Shown here piece after piece: positions 36,928-46,418 of a stretch of 64,000 bases of DNA (position 1 is its first letter; each line of letters opens with the position of its first letter). This DNA is from Lentibacillus sp. JNUCC-1 (GTDB taxonomy: Bacteria > Bacillota > Bacilli > Bacillales > Amphibacillaceae), in assembly GCF_009741735.1 (NCBI RefSeq), contig NZ_WHOH01000001.1, positions 620,001 to 684,000 of the forward strand, in the 5' to 3' direction. Under the pieces are notes generated by a model. That model saw only the letters and a list, made by a program, of their open reading frames with translations, was not told the DNA's origin and did not search any database. The position numbers were made by a program, and so were the translations under genes.

Positions 36928-38880
36928 ATGACAAAGATATTAGCAGTTACAGCCTGTCCAGTCGGTATCGCCCATACGTATATGGCCGCTGAAAACCTTC
37001 AAAAAGCCGGTGAGGATCTTGGAGTGGATATAAAAGTAGAAACACAGGGATCGATCGGAGTTGAAAATGCTTTAACCGACGAAGACATTCGTCAAGCAGA
37101 CGGGATTATCATCGCAAGTGATAAAGACGTCAGCAAAGAACGCTTTGTCGGAAAAAAATTGCTCGTTGTCGGCGTTCAAGACGGCATCCGCAGACCTGAA
37201 GAACTGATTCAAAAGGTACAAACAAATGAAGTGCCCATTTATAATGCAGGAAATGACACAATTCAAGCTGTTAAGCAAAAGAAGAAGGAAAAAGAAAATC
37301 CGATTTACCGCCATTTAATGAACGGCGTGTCGTACATGATTCCTTTTATCGTCGTCGGTGGTTTACTGATTGCAATCGCCTTGACGTTAGGTGGAAAGCA
37401 GACTCCGGGTGGAATTGTGATTCCTGAAGACTCCTTCTGGAAAACCATTGAAAGCATTGGTGCCGCTTCATTCAGTTTTATGGTACCGATCCTCGCTGGG
37501 TTTATTGCTGTCAGTATCGCTGATCGCCCCGGTCTTGCACCAGGTGTCATTGGCGGATTTATCGCTGCTAACGGCAGTTTCTACGGTAGTGAAGCTGGCG
37601 CTGGGTTCATAGGCGGTATTATTGCTGGTTTTCTGGCAGGTTATGTTGTATTAGCTATTAAGAAAATCAAAGTTCCAAAGTCAGTTCAGCCCATCATGCC
37701 AATTATTGTCGTACCCATTCTAGGAACATTGATCGTTGGTATATTATTCAGCTTTGTCATTGGAGCCCCTGTTGCATCATTATTTGAGGCACTCACAGAG
37801 TGGCTGAAAGGCATGCAAGGCGCCAGTTCCATCGTACTCGCTCTCATCTTAGGTGCTATGATTGCTGTTGATATGGGTGGACCATTTAATAAAGTTGCCT
37901 TTTTGTTTGGGTCCGCCATGATCGCTGAAGGTAATTACGAAATTATGGGGCCTATTGCGGTAGCGATTTGTATCCCGCCAATCGGTATGGGCCTAGCTAC
38001 ATTTTTAAATAAACGTAAATATCAGCCTGCAGAACGTGAAACAGGTAAGGCTTCATTTACGATGGGTTTATTCGGCATTACAGAAGGCGCTATCCCATTT
38101 GCTGCGCAGGATCCATTACGGGTTATCCCCAGTATTGTGGTCGGATCTATGGCTGGTTCGGTTATTGCTATGATGGGCAGTGTAGGTGATCGTGTTGCTC
38201 ACGGTGGGCCAATTGTAGCTATTCTTGGTGCTGTCGACAACGTGGTTATGTTTTTCATTGCGGCGCTTGTTGGTGTGTTGGTGACCGCCATCATGGTTAA
38301 TCTATTGAAAAAAGACGTCGATTCTGAACCTGCAATGGTCAGCTCCAGCGCTGGAAATGCAGCTGTGGAAAACACTTCAGCAGATGAAACAATTCAACAG
38401 ACAGAGACAGAAGAGATTGAAATTCATAAACTGACAGACATTACTACCCCTGAGCTGATTAAAACGAGGTTAAATGGAACCACCCGTGACGAGGTCATGG
38501 ATGAATTGATTAAGATGCTTAATGCATCTGGAGTGATCGAGTCAGCTGACACGTACAAGGAAACATTGCTTGCTCGAGAAGCCGAGGGAACCACCGGGCT
38601 CGGTATGAATATTGCCATTCCGCATGGTAAATCATCCACAGTCAGAAAACCAGCTGTAGCATTTGGCATTCAATCCACTGGTGTCGACTGGAACAGCATG
38701 GACGGAACAAGAGCAAAATTAATTTTCATGATCGCTGTTCCAAAAGAACGTGAAGGAAACGACCATTTAAAAATCTTACAAATGCTATCGAGACGTCTGA
38801 TGGACGAATCATTCCGGGAACAACTGTTAGAAGCTGAATCTAAGGAAGAAGCATACAAATTGCTCGACACAATATCTTAA
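36928..38880 (+). CDS. PTS fructose-type permease, domains IIB-IIC-IIA
   Basis: 650 residues from the ATG at 36928 (AGGGAGGGG upstream). IIB domain at 1-100 with the phospho-Cys in VTACPVGIAHTYMAAE. IIC membrane domain at about 125-475 (SYMIPFIVVGGLLIAIAL; GFIAANGSFYGSEAGAGF; GLFGITEGAIPFAAQDP). IIA domain at 505-650 with the phospho-His in NIAIPHGKSSTV. It imports and phosphorylates a fructose-like sugar. IIBCA order is usual for Firmicute FruA-like permeases, but no fruK kinase is adjacent, so the substrate may be another ketose or mannosylglycerate-like sugar. Confidence 0.9.
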   Translation: MTKILAVTACPVGIAHTYMAAENLQKAGEDLGVDIKVETQGSIGVENALTDEDIRQADGIIIASDKDVSKERFVGKKLLVVGVQDGIRRPEELIQKVQTNEVPIYNAGNDTIQAVKQKKKEKENPIYRHLMNGVSYMIPFIVVGGLLIAIALTLGGKQTPGGIVIPEDSFWKTIESIGAASFSFMVPILAGFIAVSIADRPGLAPGVIGGFIAANGSFYGSEAGAGFIGGIIAGFLAGYVVLAIKKIKVPKSVQPIMPIIVVPILGTLIVGILFSFVIGAPVASLFEALTEWLKGMQGASSIVLALILGAMIAVDMGGPFNKVAFLFGSAMIAEGNYEIMGPIAVAICIPPIGMGLATFLNKRKYQPAERETGKASFTMGLFGITEGAIPFAAQDPLRVIPSIVVGSMAGSVIAMMGSVGDRVAHGGPIVAILGAVDNVVMFFIAALVGVLVTAIMVNLLKKDVDSEPAMVSSSAGNAAVENTSADETIQQTETEEIEIHKLTDITTPELIKTRLNGTTRDEVMDELIKMLNASGVIESADTYKETLLAREAEGTTGLGMNIAIPHGKSSTVRKPAVAFGIQSTGVDWNSMDGTRAKLIFMIAVPKEREGNDHLKILQMLSRRLMDESFREQLLEAESKEEAYKLLDTIS

Positions 38881-38891
38881 CTAAACATGCA

Positions 38892-38934
38892 AAAGAGCCG
38901 CTGACCTCATAAAAATGATCACCGGCTCTTTATT
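38892..38934 (+). terminator. Terminator after the PTS permease
   Basis: AAAGAGCCG...CGGCTCTTT with an inner GA/TC pairing, followed by ATTTTAT. Confidence 0.85.
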
Positions 38935-38974
38935 TTATCTATTAAAAAAAGGACTTAGCAGATGCTTTTAACAG

Positions 38975-39202
38975 CTAGCTTGCATACTCAGCCAACTTTT
39001 CATTGCGCTCCTCTCGCTCTGATTGAGTTGCCAGATCATATTTTTTCAGCAAATGAAACACATCATTTAACGCTTTTTGTGAAAGTTCTGTCGTCAGGCC
39101 CGACTCCAGTCCCTCTGTCAGATCACCTGGCAAATAGGGTTTCTGATCCTGCAGCTTCTGTTTTACAGACTCCAGTGAATGATCAATATTACATTTTCCC
39201 AT
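38975..39202 (-). CDS. Small helical hypothetical protein
   Basis: 75 residues from the ATG at 39202, chosen because AGGAGG lies eight bases upstream. Highly charged, helical: HSLESVKQKLQDQKPYLPGDL, LSQKALNDVFHLLKKYDLA, SEREERNEKLAEYAS. No membrane segment or Cys pair. I do not recognise it; it looks like a Bacillaceae group-specific protein. It precedes the neighbouring symporter stop by 30 bases on the same strand but lies downstream of it, so it may be co-transcribed. Confidence 0.65.
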   Translation of the reverse strand: MGKCNIDHSLESVKQKLQDQKPYLPGDLTEGLESGLTTELSQKALNDVFHLLKKYDLATQSEREERNEKLAEYAS

Positions 39203-39232
39203 GAACATTTCCTCCTTTAATAGCGCGTGTCT

Positions 39233-40423
39233 CTACAATGCTTTGAGTTGATCTTCCTCAGTAACTTCTTTTCGTTTGCTTAAAGTGTTGGTAAGGGATG
39301 TAATGGCACCGTCACCTGTTACGTTACATGCTGTGCCCAAGCTGTCCTGCGCTAGATAAAGGGCGATCATTAAGGAAACCATCGTAGGACCAAAACCAAG
39401 CATGGACTCTAGCAATCCAATCGCCGCCATAACAGCACCACCCGGCACACCAGGCGCAGCTATCATGGTGACACCGAGCATGAGAATAAACGGAAATACC
39501 TCGGTGAATGTCGCCATATCTCCCTGCAAAAACATAACTGCCAGCGCACAGCTGACAAGTGTAATCGTACTACCGGACAAATGAATGTTAGCGAGCAGCG
39601 GTACCGTGAAGTCCGCTACGTTTTCTCTGACTTTCAACGTTTTGGAATGCTTCAGCGTCACCGGAATGGTTGCAGCTGATGATTGTGTGCCCAAGGCTGT
39701 GAAGTAAGCCGGCAGCATTCTCTTCAACATGGAAAAAGGATTCTGCTTGCTGAGCGTGCCTGCAACTGTATATTGGAAAACTAGGTACAGGACGTGCAAG
39801 AGCACAATCATAACAAACACTTTGGCAAACACACTCAAAATCGTGCTGACCTGCCCAGCATAGGTCATATTGGCAAAGATCCCAAAAATATGAAACGGTA
39901 ACAGCGGAATAATGACTTTTTCAATAACCAGATGAATAATATCACGGAACTCTTCAGTGAAACGGAGCAGCGTATTCCCTTTAATCGCTGCAATCCCGAG
40001 CCCGAGGACAAACGACAGCAGCAGCGCCGTCATGACGCCCATCATCGGCGCCATTTCAACTTCAAAAAATGCTTCACTCAGTCCTTCAGTCGGATCGGAA
40101 AACGCTTTCAATGATTGCCCGTTTAATAATGACGGATAGATCGACTTTGCGGCGACAAACGCCACTACGCCTGCAATAATCGTCGACGCATAAGCGATCG
40201 CAGCGGTTAGTCCAAGAAGTTTTCCTGCCCCGCGTCCCATCGAACCGATTCCCGGCGCAATGAAACCCAGAATAATAAGTGGAATAATAAATCCAAGGAA
40301 ATTACCAAACAAACCATTGAACGTCGCAAACAATTGGATAAACCATTCATTTGAAAACGACCCAATAGCAACCCCTAATACGATGGCTACAATAATCTTA
40401 ATTAATAATCCAATGCCTTTCAC
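39233..40423 (-). CDS. Dicarboxylate/amino acid:cation symporter (DAACS family)
   Basis: 396 residues with about eight helices and two re-entrant loops. Substrate-site motifs: TALGTQSSAATIPVTL (first hairpin, serine-rich) and APGVPGGAVMAAI, then GTACNVTGDGAITSL in helix 8. These fit the GltP/SstT superfamily. It imports an acidic amino acid, dicarboxylate or serine/threonine with H+ or Na+. The start is GTG at 40423 with GGGAGG upstream. Confidence 0.88.
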   Translation of the reverse strand: MKGIGLLIKIIVAIVLGVAIGSFSNEWFIQLFATFNGLFGNFLGFIIPLIILGFIAPGIGSMGRGAGKLLGLTAAIAYASTIIAGVVAFVAAKSIYPSLLNGQSLKAFSDPTEGLSEAFFEVEMAPMMGVMTALLLSFVLGLGIAAIKGNTLLRFTEEFRDIIHLVIEKVIIPLLPFHIFGIFANMTYAGQVSTILSVFAKVFVMIVLLHVLYLVFQYTVAGTLSKQNPFSMLKRMLPAYFTALGTQSSAATIPVTLKHSKTLKVRENVADFTVPLLANIHLSGSTITLVSCALAVMFLQGDMATFTEVFPFILMLGVTMIAAPGVPGGAVMAAIGLLESMLGFGPTMVSLMIALYLAQDSLGTACNVTGDGAITSLTNTLSKRKEVTEEDQLKAL

Positions 40424-40640
40424 TCTCTCTACCTCCCTTATGTATACACAGACATTTTACCTCAAACTGATCACCCCGTCTATAGAATATTAAAACTGCA
40501 TAATAGACAGAATATATGGGGGCCAGACCCCTTGGGACTAAAGACCCCGGAAGCCAGCCTTCTGTATGCTGGGAAATGTTTTATGGTGGATATGGTTGTT
40601 TTATAGACTGGCTTTTGATAAGCTATTAAAGTGTGTTTCG

Positions 40641-40674
40641 CTTTGACCGAGTTGCTGTCCGGCACGGCTCAAAG
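40641..40674 (+). promoter_or_regulatory. Leader hairpin upstream of NCS1 permease gene
   Basis: CTTTGACCG pairs with CGG-c-TCAAAG (one bulge) and an inner TTGC/GCA. No U-tract and no match to a riboswitch class I know. The rest of the 327-bp divergent gap (40424-40750) shows no other clear structure. Confidence 0.3.
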
Positions 40675-40750
40675 TGAGGTTAATTATTGTGAATACAATC
40701 ACAAAAGGAGAGAGATACTAGCCGACAAATTAATAGAAGGAGTTGATTTA

Positions 40751-42154
40751 ATGGAATCGGCGAAAACAAATCAAGCACAAGAAACTCAATCAAATGGACA
40801 AGATGATTTCTCTTTGGACAGAGTTCCCAGAGAGAAACGTACGATGGGTTGGTTCAGTGTAACCAACATTGCATTTGGGATTGCAACAGCGATTTTTTAT
40901 TTTCAGATGGGCAGTGTAATGGCCCTTCAGTTTGGCGCACTTAACGCCATTATTTCAGCAACATATGCCATTGTTGTCGCAGGGATTCTCGGAACATTGA
41001 TTGCCTACCTTTCAGCGAAATCAGGGATGAATGTCAATCTTTTATCACGCGGCGGCGGTTTTGGGTATATTGGCGCTTCCCTCACCTCATTTATTTATGC
41101 CACAAATTTTATTATGTATTGCGCATTTGAAGGTCTAATTTTAGTATCCGCTATTCACACCTTCTTTCCAGCCATACCACAATGGACGTTAATTGTCTTT
41201 TTCGGTTCATTGGTTATCCCCCTTAATTGGTTTGGCATTAAACAACTGGATAAATTGCAAAAATGGTCCCTGCCGATCTTTGGCGCCTTTTTAATCACTG
41301 CCATCGTTGTCTCGTTTATCAAACCTTCCGGCTATGATGGCGCGTTCTGGACGTACATGCCTGAGGGCGTTGAAGTGGGCGGTAAAGCGCTGCTGATGTG
41401 CATTGGCATGCACCACGGGATTATGGGGTTAACAGCTTTGCTGGCTTCTGATTATTCACGTTTTCTCAAACCAAAAGATGTTAAATTCGGATCCTTGGCA
41501 ATCGGATTTATCCCGCAAATATTCTGCTTTGGCGTTATGGGCGGACTCGGAATTTGGTTTGGCGTTCGTTTAGGGGATCCGAATCCTGGCGTTTATATCG
41601 TTCTTCTGCTCGGTATGGGCGGTGCATTATTCACGCTCCTTACCCAGCTGCGGATTAATGTCACAAACGTATACAGCGCCTCACTGTCGCTCTCGAACTT
41701 CTTTGAAAATATTTTCAAGTTCACGCCCGGCAGACGGTTTTGGGTCGTTGTTTCCGGGGCGAGCGCAATTATATTAATGCTTGGCGGTATTGTCGACCAC
41801 CTGGATACAGCAATGACATTCCAAGGTGTCTTTCTGCTGGCCTGGGCCGCGATTCTGGTAACCGATGCAATGGTGGTCAAAAAGCTATTGAAACTCGGTC
41901 CGAACTTTTACGAAGCACGTCAGGAATATCTATATAAATGGAACCCAGTCGGTGTCGTATCTCTCATCATAGCAAGCGGACTCGGAACCATCGCAGCACT
42001 CGGATTTATGGGCACGTTCCTTGAAAGCACCGCAGCATTCTTTTCAGCGCTTCTAGCATCAGCACTGACCATTGTCATAGCTGTGGCAACAAAAGGAAAA
42101 TACTACACCCATACGGAACCCGAAGACATCCACACCGAAGACCGAATCGCTTAG
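40751..42154 (+). CDS. NCS1-family nucleobase permease, CodB-like
   Basis: 467 residues from the ATG at 40751 (GAAGGAG upstream). Twelve predicted helices. N-terminal motif LDRVPREKRTMGWFSVTNIAFGIATAIFYFQMG and SRGGGFGYIGASLTSFIYATNFIMY match cytosine/purine permeases. It imports cytosine, a purine or a related compound with Na+ or H+. No nucleobase catabolic gene is adjacent, so the substrate is not fixed. Followed by composite repeat copy 3. Confidence 0.85.
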   Translation: MESAKTNQAQETQSNGQDDFSLDRVPREKRTMGWFSVTNIAFGIATAIFYFQMGSVMALQFGALNAIISATYAIVVAGILGTLIAYLSAKSGMNVNLLSRGGGFGYIGASLTSFIYATNFIMYCAFEGLILVSAIHTFFPAIPQWTLIVFFGSLVIPLNWFGIKQLDKLQKWSLPIFGAFLITAIVVSFIKPSGYDGAFWTYMPEGVEVGGKALLMCIGMHHGIMGLTALLASDYSRFLKPKDVKFGSLAIGFIPQIFCFGVMGGLGIWFGVRLGDPNPGVYIVLLLGMGGALFTLLTQLRINVTNVYSASLSLSNFFENIFKFTPGRRFWVVVSGASAIILMLGGIVDHLDTAMTFQGVFLLAWAAILVTDAMVVKKLLKLGPNFYEARQEYLYKWNPVGVVSLIIASGLGTIAALGFMGTFLESTAAFFSALLASALTIVIAVATKGKYYTHTEPEDIHTEDRIA

Positions 42155-42175
42155 ACTTGATACACAATATTAGTA

Positions 42176-42692
42176 GACTGAGAACTAACTAGTCTTATAG
42201 CATCTGCCTCATGCGGCCGCTCGGGGGAAACACTGCGCTTTCCGCGGGCGCTGCTGAGCCTCGGGCCCACAGGATGGATGTGGGTCATGAGGGCGTTGCG
42301 ACAGGACGTCGCGGTTTTAGCCTTCCTTCCCCTATAGCTCGCTCCGGGGTCTCATCTAGGCTTTTGCTCTCACGGGAGTCTCCGCGTTTTCCCCGAGCTA
42401 GTTGAGTGGCGTTCACCTTCCTGCTGGCCTTCTTAAGCAGAAGGACCGTCCAAGCCACTGAAAAACATAAAGTGATTGGAGCGTAGGGAAGTCGACTCCT
42501 GCGGAAACAGCACGAGTCCGAAGACCCCACAGCGGTGGTTTTTCCGCGAGGAGGCTGAGGCCGTGCCCGCGGAAAGCGACTTCCCGCAGCGCAAATCACG
42601 ATCCTCTCATTGTGGTGGTTGGTATCATTCTCATTAAGTAAGTGAGGGTGTTTCTAAAATACTAGATTCGAGTCTTCTTGAGTTAGCTGTTT
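42176..42692 (+). repeat. Composite structured repeat, copy 3
   Basis: Outer repeats: GACTGAGAACTAACTAG at the left and AGTTAGCTGTTT at the right. Module A is 42219-42398 (long-loop form). Linker with GACCGTCCAAGCCACTGA. Module B is 42472-42599 (short-loop form, inner hairpin GCGG-TGGTTTTT-CCGC). It fills most of the 650-bp gap between two convergent transporter genes. Confidence 0.8.
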
Positions 42693-42748
42693 AGCTGTTC
42701 CTAAGCGTTCTGATGGTAAAGCAACGATATTAGAAGATGGCTATTGAA

Positions 42749-42793
42749 AAGGACCAGGCATTCCAAATAACAGTTTGGAAGCCTGGTCCTTTT
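42749..42793 (-). terminator. Terminator of the leftward membrane-protein gene
   Basis: AAAAGGACCAGGC-TTCCAA and its complement around a short loop; T-run on both strands, so it may serve both directions. Confidence 0.85.
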
Positions 42794-42805
42794 ATGATGT
42801 TTGTG

Positions 42806-43984
42806 TCACAATGTCTGGATCAGTATGCTTGCGACGACGATGGAAGCGGTGGTGACGGTGGTGAAGCCACCAACTAGCATGGGGGTTAAGATCTCGTTAA
42901 AAATGATCTTTTGCTGCTGGTCATTTTCAGCAACGCTGCGACTGACTTCCTCACATAACAAGTAATCCCCCGGAAATCCGAATAAGGCGGTCAAGGCGAC
43001 CGGTACACCTTTATCCAATTTCCATTTCATTAATTTCGAAGCGAGTACGCCCCCGACAATGATCCCAATGACACCAATCCCCATTGTCGCCAGCACAATT
43101 GGAATATATCCAAGGAACATACTTGGGGTAATATCATTCATAGCTCCCAGTGTGTAGATAATCAAACCGGCCATCGCAATTCCGAATGAGTTGGAACGGT
43201 CAAGCATTTTATCGTTGTAAAAACCGATTAATGCACCGATGATTCCTATAATCAATGCCCAAAGGCTATAACTGATCCCGGTCACATTTCCGAGGAAAAT
43301 GGCCAACGAACCGCCTATGAATAGTTGGAGCAACAGCATGACACTCGTTTGATATTTTTCAGGAATCCATGACTTGCTCGTCGTCTCTTCTGTTTCAGGT
43401 GCCGCTTCAGTAGTTGCAGCCGCTTCAAGTGCACTTGGACACATGGTTCTTTTGACTTCTTCAGCATGCCGTCTCAAGAAGTTGGCAGCAAGCGGCATTC
43501 CGACCAGTTTTTGGACGGCAATAACGAGAGCTGGGATCGTAATCAGACCTGTCAGGCCCAACTCCTGCAATTTATCAGTGGTTAGAATAAAAGCGATCGT
43601 CCCGCCTGTGAGCGGTCCAATCCCGGCCACTGCCGAAGCATAGCTGAAGAACAGCGGAATGATGGCTAATACCAGCACAGCCGCAACGGTAATACCTGAA
43701 AGTGCAATAAAGACAGCACGTATTTGAGATTTAAGCAATTTAAATGGCACAAGCGTTCCCATGTGTACAATGAGCGGTGCGATCATCATCGCACCAAATG
43801 CACTCATTGCGGATGAACTGATCATATCCTTGGGAATAATCCCTGTCCACAAGAGACTGAGGTAACCCATTATTACGACTAGCAGCATCGGAATTCGCGC
43901 TCTGGAAATAATGGATAAAAATTCACCAACCCCCAACAGAAGTAAAATAATCATTGTCGTAACAACTGGATCACTCAAAGCCAT
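42806..43984 (-). CDS. Polytopic membrane protein, putative ion/solute transporter
   Basis: 392 residues with about ten to eleven hydrophobic segments and a central hydrophilic loop of about 45 residues (CPSALEAAATTEAAPETEETTSK). Gly-rich motifs: FSYASAVAGIGPLTGGTIAFILTTDKLQELG and ALFGFPGDYLLCEEV. I do not recognise a characterised family; the layout recalls two-fold anion or glutamate-type transporters. The ATG at 43984 is only two bases from GGAGG; the in-frame TTG at 43978 has better spacing. It follows the amidohydrolase gene in the same direction, so the two may handle one compound. Confidence 0.6.
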   Translation of the reverse strand: MALSDPVVTTMIILLLLGVGEFLSIISRARIPMLLVVIMGYLSLLWTGIIPKDMISSSAMSAFGAMMIAPLIVHMGTLVPFKLLKSQIRAVFIALSGITVAAVLVLAIIPLFFSYASAVAGIGPLTGGTIAFILTTDKLQELGLTGLITIPALVIAVQKLVGMPLAANFLRRHAEEVKRTMCPSALEAAATTEAAPETEETTSKSWIPEKYQTSVMLLLQLFIGGSLAIFLGNVTGISYSLWALIIGIIGALIGFYNDKMLDRSNSFGIAMAGLIIYTLGAMNDITPSMFLGYIPIVLATMGIGVIGIIVGGVLASKLMKWKLDKGVPVALTALFGFPGDYLLCEEVSRSVAENDQQQKIIFNEILTPMLVGGFTTVTTASIVVASILIQTL

Positions 43985-44011
43985 GTCCTCCTTTAACTCA
44001 TTTTAGTTTAT

Positions 44012-44054
44012 GTGGGGCAGGCCCCTGGATAATACCTGGGGCCTGCCCCCTTTT
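44012..44054. terminator. Strong hairpin between amidohydrolase and membrane-protein genes
   Basis: GGGGCAGGCCCC...GGGGCCTGCCCC stem with T-run only on the plus strand. On the minus strand, in which both neighbours are transcribed, it lacks a U-tract and may act as an attenuator or RNA stabiliser. Confidence 0.6.
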
Positions 44055-44065
44055 GCTCACAATGT

Positions 44066-45331
44066 CTATTGTACTGAAACGGCTGCTTGTTTGAGCTGAT
44101 TTTTTACCACTTCGCCATTTTTAAGGACGGCTACGATGTTATTGTTATCCTCCAGTGAACGGATGTCTGCGAGTGGGTCTGTGCTGGTGACGGTGATGTC
44201 GGCCAGTTTGCCAGGTTCAATCGTGCCAATCTGATCCTTCCAGCCCATGCATTCTGCTGCGGTTTTCGTTGTGGCAACAATCGATTCCATCGGGGTCATT
44301 CCGATGTCACACATCAGCCCAAGTTCACGCAAATTAGTCCCATGGGCCATGACCCCGGCGTCCGTCCCCATCGCAATTTTCACTCCGGCTTTATAAGCAC
44401 GTGCCACACTTTCTTTATGCGCGTCGACGACTTCCCGTGCTTTCTCAACCCCGTAAGCCGGCATATCATTACTTGTCTCCGCAGATTCCAATACAGAAAT
44501 CGGAGCCAATAGCGTCGGAACAAGATATGTGCCATGCTCAATCATCAACTGAGCTGTTTCATCGTCGATATAAATCCCGTGTTCAATTGAATGAATACCT
44601 GCCCGTACAGCGTTCCGAATACCCTCTGCGCCTTGAGCATGGGCCATTACTTTTAACCCTCGTCGGTAGTTGGCTTCCTGAACCATGACCTCAAGTTCTT
44701 CCTGGCTGAACTGGGTGAACTCAGGATGGTCAGTCGGGCTCATCACACCGCCTGTCGCATGGACTTTAATAATATCCGCGCCTGCCCGGAGCACTTCACG
44801 CACTTTCTGTGTAACTTCCTCAACCCCGTTGCAAATACCTCCTGGGCTGCCTGGATAGCCATGGAGCGTCATGTCAACACCAGAACGCATCCACTTGTCA
44901 CCATGACCACCCGTTGTCGTAAGCGGCGTCACACTGATTTGCATCCGCGGGCCCTGAACAACCCCGTCAGCTACCGCCTGCCTGACACCCGCATCAGTGC
45001 CTCCAGCGTCACGCACCGTTGTAACACCCGCATCCATCGTTTTTTTCATGTATTGGACGGCTTTATAAAACCGGTATGAAAACGGGGTCGTCAACTGCTT
45101 TTCCAACGACTCGATCTCCATCATCAGGTGTACGTGTGTATCAATCAGCCCCGGTAAAATGGTTCCTCCACCAGCATCCACTTCAGTCACATTTTCTGTT
45201 GGAAGCGTGATATCCGACAACCTGCCCGCAGCTTCAATGACATTGTCTTTAATCAGAACTGCAGCATCCTGAATCGGTTCACCACCATTACCATCAATCA
45301 AAGTCCCATTTTTCACCAGCGTATAAGCCAT
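44066..45331 (-). CDS. Amidohydrolase, imidazolonepropionase/Xaa-Pro dipeptidase-like
   Basis: 421 residues from the ATG at 45331 (AAAGGAG upstream). Amidohydrolase barrel: metal ligands HVH in GLIDTHVHLMME, Lys in GADIIKVHATGG (carbamylated or metal Lys), His in VMAHAQG and SIEHGIYI, and Asp in AMGTDAGVMAHG. C-terminal beta sandwich part includes GKLADITVTSTDPL. It hydrolyses an amide or cyclic imide; related proteins act on dipeptides or iminodipeptides. The adjacent transporter-like gene may import the substrate. The 380-bp stretch upstream (45332-45713) shows nothing I can identify. Confidence 0.85.
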   Translation of the reverse strand: MAYTLVKNGTLIDGNGGEPIQDAAVLIKDNVIEAAGRLSDITLPTENVTEVDAGGGTILPGLIDTHVHLMMEIESLEKQLTTPFSYRFYKAVQYMKKTMDAGVTTVRDAGGTDAGVRQAVADGVVQGPRMQISVTPLTTTGGHGDKWMRSGVDMTLHGYPGSPGGICNGVEEVTQKVREVLRAGADIIKVHATGGVMSPTDHPEFTQFSQEELEVMVQEANYRRGLKVMAHAQGAEGIRNAVRAGIHSIEHGIYIDDETAQLMIEHGTYLVPTLLAPISVLESAETSNDMPAYGVEKAREVVDAHKESVARAYKAGVKIAMGTDAGVMAHGTNLRELGLMCDIGMTPMESIVATTKTAAECMGWKDQIGTIEPGKLADITVTSTDPLADIRSLEDNNNIVAVLKNGEVVKNQLKQAAVSVQ

Positions 45332-45713
45332 GTTCCAACACTCCTTTTTGTTTTGATGAAACATTCAGTCATTTTAACTTGAAACGATGCTTGAGTTTCG
45401 ATTGCATTCGACAAGGCGTCTGTTCCAAGCCTACAACTTTTAATGTTTCAAGGATTTTATCACAGCTTTTTCACTTTGACTACCATATTTCAAAACATTT
45501 TTTCAAAAAACTAAATACAGAATCTATTTGAAAACGTCACCATCCTTTTCGGAATGCGAAATACCGAGTTATAACTTTTTCGAAAAATAAATCAAAAGTC
45601 CCGGTCCTGTAAGTTAAAAAATTGGCAGTCCATTATCAGGAAAGGTACAATACACAAAACCCCGTATAAACGATTGCCGCTTTTGCATTTAACTCCCTAA
45701 CGAATATTTGACA

Positions 45714-46345
45714 CAAACTGCGAACTAATGAAAACTTGAATGACTGCTTCTGGCAATCGCTCGGGGAAAACACTCCGCGTCCAGTGGGCGCTGATGAGCC
45801 TCGGGCCCACAGGATGTGGGTCATGAAGGCGTTGCGACAGGACGTCGCGGTTTTAGCCTTCCTTCCCCTATTGCACGCTGTGGGGTCTCATCTAGGCTTT
45901 TGCTCCCACAGGAGTCTCCGTGTTTTCCCCGAGCTAGGTGAGTAGTGTTCATTTTCTTGCTTTATTGGGCGGAACGGTTGAAGCGCATATCGGGGCTGAA
46001 AATCACTCATAGACGGAATAAATGCTCATAAGTAAACCGAGATTACGTCTGAATAGGGAATAATACGTATAAATGGACTTATTACTAATTGCTTAAGAGT
46101 GTTCACGTTCTTACTTGTTTTCTTGAACAGGACCGTCCAAGCATTCAATTAACATAGAGTGATTGGAGCGGAGGGAAGTCGACTCCTGCGGGAACAGCAC
46201 GAGTCCGAAGACCCGCAGCGAGCGGTTTTTGCGAGCGAGGAGGCTGAGGCCGTGCCCGCGGAAAGCGACTTCCCGGAGCGCAAATCACGGTGCTCTTATA
46301 TACGTTGATGGGTTTTGACCTACTATGCTTTTTAGTTCGCAGTTT
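45714..46345 (+). repeat. Composite structured repeat, copy with best outer inverted repeats
   Basis: 632 bp. Left end AAACTGCGAACTAATG (from 45715), right end TTAGTTCGCAGTTT (46332-46345), near-perfect complements over 14 bases. Module A 45759-45934 (closing arm GCTCGGGGAAAACAC). Long linker of about 225 bp. Module B 46159-46288 with inner hairpin AGCGAGCGGTTTTTGCGAGCGAGG. Right after it comes the promoter region of the serine hydrolase gene. Confidence 0.85.
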
Positions 46346-46418
46346 ACTTAAACTATGTCTTATAAAATAGCAACAATCTATATGAAAATAGGCTTAAACA
46401 AAAAGGAGACTGGCGCTA

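Noticed and set aside
36874..36928. Longer start of the PTS permease
   Set aside because: The ATG at 36928 has AGGGAGGGG at correct spacing and places the IIB domain at the N-terminus; the extension crosses the palindrome.
40641..40750. Leader of the NCS1 permease gene considered as a riboswitch
   Set aside because: One hairpin is present but no conserved motif of a riboswitch class I know (purine, TPP, PRPP or guanidine) can be read.
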